In this document: piece by piece, positions 50,203 to 62,905 of the stretch
How the letters are laid out: the number at the start of each line of letters is the position of its first letter
Numbering within the stretch: position 1 is the first letter of the stretch
Assembly (NCBI RefSeq): GCF_035594125.1
Contig: NC_087178.1
Location: 11,358,470-11,422,469 of the forward strand
Length of the DNA stretch: 64,000 nt
Direction: 5' to 3'
From: Scylla paramamosain
Lineage: Eukaryota > Arthropoda > Malacostraca > Decapoda > Portunidae
The notes under the pieces: generated by a model
The model's database searches: none
Seen by the model: only the letters and a program-made list of their open reading frames with translations
Told to the model about the DNA's origin: nothing
Made by a program: the position numbers and the translations under genes

Positions 50203-53200
50203 GAATTACTATTTTCGAGTGTTTTTGAGTTTGTTACGTAGAAAAACAGGAAAAAGCAATTAAAATTATTCTATATGGGGAAAGGAAAAGAAATTACCAG
50301 AAACATGTAGGCTTTTGAGGTTTTATGGTACCAAAACCCGAAAATGCGTTAATTACAAGAAACAAAACAATATTACGAAAAAGATGTAATTTCAGTGTTT
50401 TCACATTGATTTGTAGCATTAGCGAAAATGCATGTAAAGCAACCTATATCTGTAAAAGAAACGCACTTTGCAGAAACGTGTCTTTTGAGTGAGTGCGTGT
50501 TAGGCACCAAAACTCTAGAAAGCATGGAAAGCACCCTATATAGGGAAAAAAAAGAACTTTATAAAAAACGTGTCTTTTATGTGCATCTGAGCTACATACG
50601 TATCAGAACGTTAAAACTCATGCAAAACACCTTCATGGTGAAAAAAAAAAACTAACCCAAAATAAGTATTTTGTGTGTTCTTGAACTTGTTACGTATAAA
50701 ACGCCATAATACATGTAAAGTCATTACATCAAAAGACTTTACGGTAGACGTGTATTTGAGTGTTTTTTTGAGTTATATATAATATATATAAATGGAATCA
50801 AAACAATTTTACCAGAAACGTGTACAATGATAGTTTTTGAGCTTCTCAGGTAGGAAAATGCTAAAACAACTGAACAGCACTTTATATGAAGAAAAGAACA
50901 ATAATACCAAAAACGTGCATTTTAAGTGTTTTTCACCTTATCAGGTACCAAAACACCAAAATGCATGCAAAGCACGTCATTTGAAGAAAGAGAAAAACGT
51001 TATGAAAAAAAGTATATTGTAAGTGTGCTTGAGCTCGTTAGATATCAAAACGCGAATATCCATGCAAACCACTCTATACGAAGAAACGAAAAGACATTAT
51101 GAAAATTGTGTATAAGTATTTTTGAGCTTCTTAGGTACTAAAAAGCAAAAATGCGTTAATAGCACTCTATATGGAGAAACAGAAAATTATCCCTGAAAAC
51201 GTGTATTTTGAGTGTTTTTTTTTTTTCACAATGCTAGGTACCAAAACGTAAAAAATACTCGAAAAGTACTCTATACTGGGAAACAAGCATTATCAAAAAC
51301 GAATATTTTAAGTGCTTTTCAGCGTGTTAGGTACCAAAACGCTACAAAGAAAAAAAGTGAAGTAAAACAATACTTCTAGAAACTTATGTTTTCATTATTT
51401 TTGAACTTCTTAGGTACCAATAAAAAAACGCAAAAACGCCTGAATAACATTCTATATGGAAAAGAAAAAAAAAAAAAAGAAAAACATACCATTACCAAAA
51501 TCGCGTTTTTTTTTTTTTTTTTTGTCTTTTCGAGCTTCTTAGTTATCAAAACCTTAAAAGCATGCGAAACACTATATTGACAAACATAATAACATCAACA
51601 AATAAAATGTATTTTCAGAAAATCTGAAACTTGTAAGGCACAAAAATGGGAAAATGAATACAAAATTCCCGATATGGTAGAACAAAACTTAATTACCAGA
51701 AACGTTTCTTATGAGTGTTTTTCACCAGAGGTAAGAAACCGTTAAAACGCGTGAATAATACTCTATATGCATAAAAAGAACATTATCTAGAAAGTTTTTT
51801 TTTCACAAAACGCCAAAAATGCATGCAAAGAATTTTCTATAGAGAAACGAAACCATAACTTGCCTTTTTAGTGTTTATTTATTTATTTATTTTTTTTTTC
51901 ATCGTTTTAGACACCAAAACGCTAAAAAGTCTGAAAATAGTCCCCCGTAAAAACAAAACAAAACATGTTTTCAGTGTCTTTAAAGAAAAACATTGTCTTT
52001 TGAGTGTGTTTGAGCTACTTCCGAAAACACAAAAAAATGCATGCAAGCACCATTTATTAAGAAACAATAACTTTACCTAAAAATATGTTTTTTTTTTCAT
52101 TGTTTTTGGGATTTTTACGTAGGAAACGATATTACAACGATATTACAATATTACAAGTGTTCCTGAGCTTCTTAGGTACAAAACGCTTAAAAAGCACTTT
52201 ACATGGAGAAACAACAACATTCCTAAAAATGTATATTTTGAATGTTTTTACAATGTTACGTACCAAAACGCCGAAATGCATGGAAAGCACCCTATATGGG
52301 GAAACAAAATGATATTACGAGAAGCGTGTATTGTGTTTTTGAGCTTCTCATGTACCAAAACTCTAAAATGCGTCAATACTACGCTATTTGGAGGAACAAA
52401 ACAACCTTTTTTTTCACAATATTAGGTACGTACCAAAGCGCCAAAATGCATCTGAAATATTCTATATGGGGAAAAGAAACGACATTATAAGAAAAATATT
52501 TTTTTACTTTTTTCAACCTGTTAGGCACCAAAACAATAAAATGCATGGAAAGCACTCTATATTGGAAGACAATAACACATTACAAAATGCATGTCTTTTG
52601 AGTGTTTCTTGATCTTTATGTACCTAAACGTTAAAACGCGAGGAAAACATCCTTTGTGGAGAAACAGAATAACATTACCAAAAATGTGTATTTTGAGTGC
52701 TTTTATGCTTGTTACCTACAGAAACGGGAAAATGTATGCAAAAGTACTTCATATCGTGAAGCAAATCATTATCAACGGAAACGTGTATTGTAACTATTTT
52801 TGAGCTTCCTAGGTAACAAAATTTTAAATCGCGTGAATGCCACTCAACATGCAGAAACTGAATAACATTAATAAAACGTGTTTTGATTATTTTTCACAAT
52901 GTTAGGTACCAAACGCTAAAATGTATGTAAAGAACTTCATATGGGGAAACGAAACGATATTATCATATAGATGTTTTTTCAGTGTTTTTGAGTTTTAGGC
53001 ACGAAAACGCTAAAATACGTATAAAGCACCCTACATTGGAATACAAAATGCGCCTTTTGAGTGTCTTGTGTTTTAGAACTTATTACATACCAAAACGCTA
53101 AAAGGCACGGAAATTACAGTTCACCGAGAAACAAAATAATATTACCAAAAGTGTGTATTTTCAATGTTTTGATCTTCTTACGTACAATAATGCCAAATTT

Positions 53201-54151
53201 CATGGAAACTACCCTATTTCAGAAAAGAAAAGACATTACAAGAAACGTGTATTATAAGTGTTCATGAGTTTCATAAGTACCAAAACGCTGAAACGCGTGA
53301 ATAGCACATTATATGGAGAAACAGAATAACATTACCAAAAACCTCTGTTTTGGGTGCTTCTCACATTGTTAGGTACGAAAACACCAAAATGGATGCATAA
53401 TCAACCCATATAAGGTAATGAAAGGACATTACAAGAAACGTGTTTTTTTCATGCTTTTTTTCAGATATTTTTTGTGTTTTTCACTTTGTGATGTACCAAA
53501 ACGCCAAAATCCACGCAAATGAAGGAGAAACGTGTAGAATCAGTGTTTCTGAGTTTCTAAGGTACCAAAGCGTAATAAGGCGTTAAGAACACTAAATAAT
53601 GAAAAACAAAACAATAAACAAACAATAAACGTGTATTTTTTTCATATAGATTCCAAAACGCTAAAATGCTTACGAAGAAATCTATATAAGGATGTTACCA
53701 AAACTTAGGTACCAAAACTCTAATACGCGTGAAGAACACTTTATATGGAGTAAGAGAACATCACCAAAATCGTATATCTTGAGTTTTTTTTTTTAACATC
53801 GCTAATTACCAAAACGCCAGAATGTATGCAGAGCTGTCTATATTGGGAAACGAAATGGCATTACTAGAAACGTATCTATTGAGTGATTTCGAGTGTGTTA
53901 GAAACGAAACCGCTAAAAAGATTAGAAAGCAACATTTATTGGAATACAAAACATTATTAAAACGTGTCTTTTGAGTGTTTTTGAACTTTTTATGTACCAA
54001 AACGCTGAAACGTATGTAAAACACCCTTTATGTAGAAACTGAACAATATCAGCAAAAATGCGTTTTTTTTTTTTTAGTATTTTTGCGCTTGTTAGATACG
54101 ACAAAACGTCAAAACGTCAAACGTATTATCCGATGTCAGAAAAAAAAAAAG

Positions 54152-54332
<181 letters not shown>

Positions 54333-55195
54333 AACCTGTATTCTGAGTGATTTTCAGATTATTAGTTACCAGAGTAAAAAAAAAAAAACTTGTATAGCAT
54401 TCTATATGAAAAAAAAAACAGAACAACATACCAAAAAACGTGTATTTTGAGTGTTTTTCACACTGTAAGATACCAAAATGCCAAAAAACATGTAGAGTAC
54501 TGTATATGGGGAAAGGAAACGACAATACCCAAGACATATGTTTGTAGTGTTTTTGAGCGTTTTATGCACCAAAACGCTAAAATGCATGTAAAGCACCCTA
54601 TATTAGAATTAAAATTTATAATACCAAAAAAATGTCTAAGTGTATAGAAGCTTCTAAGGTATCATAATGCTGAAACGCTAGAAAAACACACGTGATAGAG
54701 AATCAAAAGGATTGCAAAAATTGTGTATTTTGAATATTTTTGAGCTCTTAGGTAGAGAAACGGCGATATTCATGCAAACTACCCTAGATGATGAAAAAAA
54801 AAAAAAAGAATTTTAAAACACGGGAATTATGAATATTTTTTTTTATTTTTACGTACCAAAACACTAAAAAGCGTGAAACTTACATAAATTGGAGAAACAA
54901 AACATTATTACAAAAAAAGTGTGCTTTGAGAGTTTTTCACATTTTTAAGTAGTAAAAACAGCAAAATATATGGTTAATATAAGGAAACGAAATGACATTG
55001 ATAGAAACTTTTAGCGTTTATGTGCGTTTTAGACATCAAACCACTAAAACGCTAAGAAAGCATGCTTCATTAGATTACAAAACAAACGTGACTTTTTAGT
55101 TTATTTAAGCTTCTTACGTATCAAAATGCTAAACCGCATGCAAAATAGGCTTTACTGAGAAAAGGAAAAGCATTTTATGAGCTAGTTATGTTCAA

Positions 55196-56065
55196 AAACG
55201 GCAAAACGCTTTTTGCTATCAAAGAAAGCGAAAACACTTAAAATAAACGTTTTTTTTTTATTATTATTCTTTTCTCCATATAGAGTGCTACTGACTTTTA
55301 GAGTTTTGGAGCGTTTTAGAGTTTTGCTAAGGTTAAAAATACTCACAAAATACGTTTCTGGTAATGTCCTTTTCTTTCCTTATATAGATTGCTTTGCTTG
55401 CATTTTGGCGTTTTGGTACTGAACAAAAAAAAAAAAAAACGCTCGAAACAAATGTTTTTGGTAATGTTGTTGTCTTTCTCCACTAGTTTTAGCGTTTTGT
55501 GATCAAAGAAACGTTTCTTTTAATATCGTTTAATTTCCCATAAAGGGTACTTTGCATACATTTTGGCGTTTTTGTACGTCACAAGCTCAAAAACACTGAA
55601 AACACACGTTTTTGATAATGTTATTCCGTTTATCCATGAAAGGGTTTCGAAGTGTTTTGGTGTTTTAGTTCATGAAAATCTCAAAAAATTTAAAAGATAT
55701 ATTTTTGGTAATGTTGTTTGTATTCCAATAAAGGTTACTTTCTATGCATTTTACCGTTTTGGTTGATAAAACGCTGAAAAACACTGAAAAGACAGGTTTC
55801 TGGTAATGTCTTTTCGATTCCAAATAAAATATTCTTTTGCATGTACTTTAGCGTTTTGGTATCTAACAATGAGAAAACCACAAAAAAAAACTTTTTTTTT
55901 GTAATGTTCTGCTTTTCCATAAAGAGTGCAACTGAATCGTTTTAGCATTTTGGTACATAAGAATATGAAAAAAAAAAAATACTCATCAGACAATTTTCTG
56001 GTAATTTCCTTTTTTTTTCTTCCCTTTTTCAACTTACTTAACAAGCTCAAAACCACTCAAAATAC
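55196..56065 (+). repeat. Satellite, forward block
   Basis: Direct copy of 32656-33515 and inverted copy of 23906-24648. It ends in T-runs near 56070-56085. No gene. Confidence 0.83.
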
Positions 56066-56089
56066 TTTTTTTTTTTTTTTTGTAATATT

Positions 56090-57188
56090 ATAGTTTCAAA
56101 AATTACCAAATGCATACAAAGTACATTATACAGGGAAACGAAAACACATTACGATAAACGTGTATCATCAGTGTTTTTGAGCTTCTTTACTTACCAAAAC
56201 GCTAAAAGACATGAATATATTACTTTTTATGGAGAAACAGATCACTACCAAAAAAACATGTAATTTGAGTGTATTTCACATTTCTAGGTGCATAATGACA
56301 AAATGCGTGGAAATCACTCTATATGGGAAAAGGAAACGAGATTTCCAGTAACATTGCCTTTTATGTGTTTTATGAACGTGATAAGCACCAAAACGATAAA
56401 AAAAAAAATTCTTAGGTACCAAAACGCTAAAAGGCATGACTAGAACTTTATATGGAGAAACGGAGAAATGTAACCGAAAACGTATATTTTGAGTGTATTT
56501 TACATTGTTAGGTACCAAAACGCCAAAAAACGTGAAAACTACTCAGTATAGGGAAAGGAAACGAGATTCCAGAAACATTGTCATTTAAGTGTTTACGAAC
56601 GTGCTAGACTCGTTCAAAACGCTAAAAAGCATGGAAAACACCATATATGGGAAAACAAAACAATATTACCTAAAACATCTCTTTTTAATGTTTTTCAGCT
56701 TCTTACTTAAGGAAACGATGAAACGGAGCAAAAAAATTCTTTAAAAATAAACAGTATAACTTAAGCAAAAAAATGTGTGTTTCGAGTGTTTTTGAGCTAG
56801 TTACATAGAAAAAAGCAAAAATGCATGGAAACTACTCTTTATGGGAAACGATAAGACATTATTAGAGATCTGTATTATGAGAGATTTTGAACTTAGGTAC
56901 CAAACTCCTAAAAAGCATGAATAGCTTTCTATTTCGAGAAACAGAACATAATATAAAATGTTTATTTTTTGGAATTTTCACATTATTAAGTATCAAAACA
57001 GCAAAATGCATGCAAAGCCCCCCTATATGGGGAAACGAATCATTACTAGAAAAAGTACTTTGACTGACATTTAGTATGTTATGCACGAAAACGCTAAAAA
57101 AAAAGAAAAAAAAGGAAATTCACCTTATATAGGAATACAAAACAACATTACAAAAACCGTGTCTTTTGAATGTTTCTAAACTTTTAAC
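56090..57188 (-). repeat. Satellite, reverse block
   Basis: Direct copy of 33516-34572; its first part is the inverted counterpart of 23698-23905. No gene. Confidence 0.83.
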
Positions 57189-59488
57189 AATGGGAAAAAA
57201 ACACTAAAAATACACATTTTCATTAATGTTGTTCTGTGATTTCCACGCATTTTAGCGATGTGCAACTAAGAATGTGAAATACACTCAAAATATACGTTTT
57301 TTTTTTAGTAATGATCTATTTCTCCATAAAAAAAAAAAGAGTGATATTCGTGTCTTTTAGCGTTTTGGTAACTAAGAAGCTCAAAAAGACTCTGTTTTAA
57401 TTATATTCTTCTATTTATGCATATAGTGTGCTATTCACGTGTTTTTGCGTTTTGGTACCATAGCAGCTCAAAAACGTTAATTAATATATATTTCTAACGA
57501 TATTCACATGATTTTCACAGTTTTGGAAACAAAAACGCTAAAAAAAAAAAAAAACACCTAAAATACACGTTTGTGGTTATGAAGTTTCGTTTTCCCATAT
57601 AGAGTGCTTTCCATTCATTTTGGTGTTTTCGTACCTAACAATACGAGAAACACTCAAAATAAATGTTGTTATATTTCTCCATATTAGAGTGCTATTCAAG
57701 CGTTTTAGAGTTTTGCTACCTAAGAAGGTCAAAACTCTCACAAAACATGTTTCTCATAATGGCCTTTCGTTTCCCCATATAGGGTGCTTTGCATGCATTT
57801 TGGTATTTTGATACTTAACAATGTAAAAAAAAAAAAAAGCATTCAGAACAGGCGTTTTTTGGTAATGTTCTTTTTCGCTTTACAAAATGCTAATCAGTTG
57901 TTTATCGTTTAGGTATTCTTCCTTCCTTTCCCATATAGAGTACTTTGCATTCATCTTGACGTTTTTGTACGTAACAAGCTGGAAAACACTGAAATACACG
58001 TTTTTGGTAACGCTATTCTGTTTCTCTATAAAGGGTATTTTGCATATATTTTAGCGTCTTCGTTAAACACCAGAAAACACACACAAAAAAAAAATCACGT
58101 TTTTTGGTATTGTTTTACATTTCAACAAATAGTGTATTATATGCATTTTAACGTTTTGGTTTCTAAAACGCTGAAAAAACATTGAAAAGGTAGATTTCTG
58201 GTATATTAGTTTAGTTTCACCTCATTAAAAAGAACTTTGCATGCATTTTGGCGTTTTTGGGGTGTAATGTGAAAAAACACTTAGAACACCCGTTTTCTTT
58301 TTTTTATAATTTAATTATTTTGCTTCTCCATATCAAGTGCTTTTCACACGTTTTAATATTTTGAATAAAAAAAAGATCATACACTTTTCTCGTAAAATAA
58401 TTTTATTTCACCACATAATGAACTTTACATGCATTTTTTTCCCGTTTCTGGACCTAACAAGCTCAAAAATACTCAATATACAATTTTTACTAATGTTAGT
58501 CTGTTTCTCCATAAAGCGTGTTTGGATACATTTTAGAGTTTTGATACGTAAGAAGGTCAAAAACACTCAAAAGGCACGTTTGTGGTGACGTTGTTTTCTG
58601 TTCCCAATAAAGTGATTTTCAATGTGTTTTTTGCGTTTTGGTGCCTAAAACACTGGAAAAAAAAAAGTGAAAACGCATATTTCTCGTAATTGTCACCTAA
58701 CAATGTAACAAACTATCGATACACACGTTTTTGGTAATGTTATTCCACTTTTCCATATAAAAAGTTATTCACGTGTTTTAGATTTTGGTACTTAAGAAGC
58801 TTAAAAACACTCATAATAAACGTTTCTCGTAATGTCCATTCATTTCCTCATATCAGGTAATTTGCATGTACTATGGCGTTTTGGTACCTAACAATAGAAA
58901 AAAGATCTAAAAAAAGTCATTTTAAGTAATTTTGTTGTTTCTCCCTTTTAAGTTTTATACACGCATTTTAGCGTTTGTACCTGGGAAGCTAAGAAACATT
59001 TATAATTCATGTTTCTTATAATATAGGTTTGTCTTCTATATCGGGTTCATTCCATGCATTTTTTACGTAAGAAGTTCAAAAACACTGAAAATACAAGATT
59101 TAGGTAATGTTATTCCATTTCTATAGGAAGGTTGTTTTGCATAAAAACACACAAAAAAAAACATGTTTCTGTTAATGTTTTGTCAATGCTTTCTTTGATT
59201 TATAGCGTTATCGTGCTTAAAACAATAATAAAAAAAAAAAAACAGAAAAGACACGTTTCTGATAATGCTCTTTCATTTCCATATAAAGAGTGCTTTGAAA
59301 ACACTAAAGCGTTTTGGTACCTATTAATACGAAAAAATCAATTTAAAAGCTTTTCGTGACGTTGTTCTGTTTCTCTCTACAATTCAAAGACATGTAATTC
59401 CCTTTTCCCGTATAGAGTGCTTTCGATGCATTTTGGCGCTTTGGTACCTAACAATGTGAGAAACATTCAAAACAAACATTTTTGTTCA
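57189..59488 (+). repeat. Satellite, forward block
   Basis: Direct copy of 34573-37165, without the local 195-bp duplication. Its last 1.3 kb also matches 44569-45972. No gene. Confidence 0.83.
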
Positions 59489-62460
59489 TGTTTTGTTTGA
59501 GTGCATTTTGAGTGTTTTTGAGCATGTTATGTACAAAAACAACAAAAATGCATGCAAAATAACCTATATAAAGAACAAAAAGAACATTACCAGAATGGTG
59601 CATTATTAGTGTTTTGAGTTTCTTAGGTACCATAACCCTAAAACTGATAAATAGCACTTTATATGAAGGAACAGAACAACATTACCAGAAACGTGTATAT
59701 AGAGTGTATTTCACATTGTTAGGTACCAAAACGACAAAAAAAAAAAACATGCAATAAAGCCTACTTAAGGAAAGGAAACAAGTTTTCCAGAAACATGTTT
59801 TTTAAATGTTTTGAACGTGTTAAGCAACATAACGTTAAAAAAGAATGAAAATCAACCTATATGGAAAAACAAAACAACTTTACGAATTAGATGCCTTCTA
59901 AACGCTTTTGAGCTTCTTACATACTAAATCTCTTAAACGCATGCAAAACAACCTTTTTGGAGAAAGTATATTTCACATTGTTAGGTACCAGAACGGCAAA
60001 AAAACATGCAATAAAGGCTACATGAGGAAAGGAATCAAATTTTCCAGAAACATGTCTTTTGAATGTTTTCAGCGTGTTAAGGAACATAACGTTAAATAAA
60101 AAAAAAAATGAATGCTAGCTATATGAGAAAACAAAACAACTTTTACAAAAAAAAAAAAAACATCTTATAAACGTTTTTGAGCTTCTTACATACTAAAACA
60201 CTTAAATGAATGCAAAACAACATTTTTGTAGAAAAAATAATATTGGAAAACTTATTTATTTATAGCATTAAAATGCATGCAAAATACCCTATATGGGGAA
60301 ACAAGAGAACATTACCAGAGACGTGTATTATAAGCGTTACTAAAACTCTATGCAAAAATGCATGCAAAACATTCAATATGAAGAAGCGTAACAACATTAC
60401 CAGAAACGTGTCTTTTCAGTGTTTTTAAGCGTGTACGACAAAAAAACGTTAAAAAGCATGGAATTTATCTTGTATGCCAATACAAAACAAAATTACGAAA
60501 ATTGTGTCCTTTGGGTGTTTTTGATCTTCTTACGTACCAAAACAATAAAACGCATGCAAAACACACTTTATGAAGAAATATAATAACATTCCCAAAAACC
60601 AGTATTTTGAGTGTTTTCAGCTTGTTACGTAGAAAAACGTCAAAAGCAAGGAAAGTACCTTATAATATGAGGAAACGAAAAGGCATTACGAGAAACGTTT
60701 ATTTATGAATGTTTTGCTACATGTAAAGTACAAAAACTTGAAATAGAGAGAATAGCATTTTATATGTATCCAAATGCATGCACGCAAAATCAATGAATAG
60801 CACACTATATATGGAGAGAAAATGGCGTTTCTACAAACGTGAATTTTGAGTTTTTATAAGGGTATAAAAAACATATAAAGCATTCTATATACGAAGATAA
60901 AACATTATGGAAAACTTTTCTTTTGAGTGTTTTAAACTATTTACGTAAAAAATCGTTAAAACGTATGGAAAACACTGTTTATGAAGAAAGAAAAATATTT
61001 TCATTGTTTATGAGCTTGTTACGTACAATAACATCAAAAAGCATGGAAAGTACCTTCTATGATGAAACGAAAAGACATTACGAAAAAAGTAAGTAGGAAA
61101 AAAAAAAAAAACTCGAAAGCGCTAGAATAGAAATCAATATGGAGAAACAGAGCAATATACCAAAAAACATTTTGAATGTATTTCATATTCATATGTAGTA
61201 AAACGACAAATTGTTCGTAAACAAGAATTTTAGAAATGTGTCTTTTGAGTTTTTTATGAGCGTGTTATGCACAAAAAAATTTGATAAGCGAGGGAAGCAC
61301 CCTATGTAAGACAGCAAAACAACATTACCAAAACCGTTTCTTTTCAGCGTTTTTAAACTACTTACGTTCGAAAACTCTAAAACGCCTCAAAAACCACATT
61401 ACCAAACATAAGTATTTTGTTTGTTTTGAGCTTGTTACGTATAAAGAATCTAATATCCGTTTCGTGAGGAAACAAAAATACATTAAAAGAAACCTGAATT
61501 ATTAGTGTTTTTGAGCTTCTGAAGTACCAAAACACTGAAACGCATAAATAACACTCTATATGAGAAAGAGAACAACATTACCAAAAAAAAAATGTAATTT
61601 AAGTGGATTCCACATTGTTATGTATACAAACGCAAAAATACAAGCAAAGCACCTTGTACGTGGAAAGGAGGGGAGATTTTCAGGAACGTGTATTTTGAGT
61701 GTTTATGAGAGTACAAAGCACCAAAACACTAAAAAGCATGAAATTCACCATATGTGGGAAAATAAAATAACTACCAAAAACGTCTTTTTTCAGTGTTTTT
61801 GAGCTGTTGGCGTACTAAAACGCTCTAATGCATGCAAAAGCAACTTTTTATTGAGAAACAGAAAAAACATTACCGAAAACAAGTATTTTGAGTATTTCGG
61901 ATTTTGGTAGGTAAAAAAAAACGCCAAAATGCATGGAAAGTACCCTGTATGGAGAATCGAAAAGACATTACGAGAAATATGTATTAAAAAGTGTTTTTGA
62001 GCTTATTAGGTATAAAAACGCTGAAACACATAAAGGATTCTCTATATGGAGAAAGAGAACATTCTCAAAAAACGTGTATTTTAAGTGTTTTTCACATTAT
62101 TAGGTACCAAAACGACAAAATACATGCAAAACTTATATGGGAAAACAAAGCGACCTTAAAGAAAACGTGTCTTTTGTGTGTTTTTGAGAGTCTTAGGCAC
62201 AAAAAGCGCAAAGAAGGCTGGAATTTACTCTATATGGCGATACAAACCATACGAAAAAATACGAATACGAAGATACGAGAAATGTGTCTTTTCATTCTTT
62301 TTGAACTTCATAAGTATCAAAACATATTTTATGAAGAAACAGAATATCATTATCATAAAAGACAGTGTTTTTGTGGTTATTACGTAGAAAAACTTCAAAA
62401 TGCATGCAAAGTAGCCTATATGGGGAAACGAAAAGACGTTACAAGAAACACGCATTTCTC
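59489..62460 (-). repeat. Satellite, reverse block (R3)
   Basis: Direct copy of 37166-40102 and of 45973-48960. Homology stops at AGAAACACGCATTTCTC near 62460. No gene. Confidence 0.84.
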
Positions 62461-62905
62461 ATTATTTATTCATTATTGATTTCTATCCTAGCGCTTTCGA
62501 GTTTTTTTCTTTTTTTTTCACTCATGATATACTTTTTTCGTAATGTTTTTTTTCGTTTCGTCAGAGAAGATACTTTCCATGCTTTTTGATGTTATTGTAC
62601 GTAACAAGCTCATAAACAATGAAAATATTTTTCTTTTTATATAAACAGTATTTTGCATACATTTTAACGTTTTGTTACTTAAATAGTTCAAAACACTCAA
62701 AAGACAAGTTTTTCATAATGTTTTATCTTCGTATATAGAATGCTTTATATGTTTTTTATACCCTCATAAAAACTCAAAATTCACGTTTGTAGAAACGCCA
62801 TTTTCTTTCCATATATAGTGTGCTATTCATTCATTTTGCGTGCGTGCATTTCCATACATATAGAGTGCTATTCTATATTAAGTTTTTGTACTTTAGATGT
62901 AGCAA
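62461..62905 (+). repeat. Satellite, last forward block, inverted copy of about 60.72-61.13 kb
   Basis: From TTGATTTCTATCCTAGCGC at 62485 the sequence is the complement of the run ending near 61135, down to GTACTTTAGATGTAGCAA at 62905 (complement of about 60717-60733). It is cut at 62905/62906 by the next LINE. No gene. Confidence 0.87.

Noticed and set aside
35752..53500. Direct repeats of a few kb that could be read as long terminal repeats of a giant element
   Set aside because: The whole unit, not only its ends, is repeated. There is no TG...CA boundary, primer-binding site or gag-pol coding between them.
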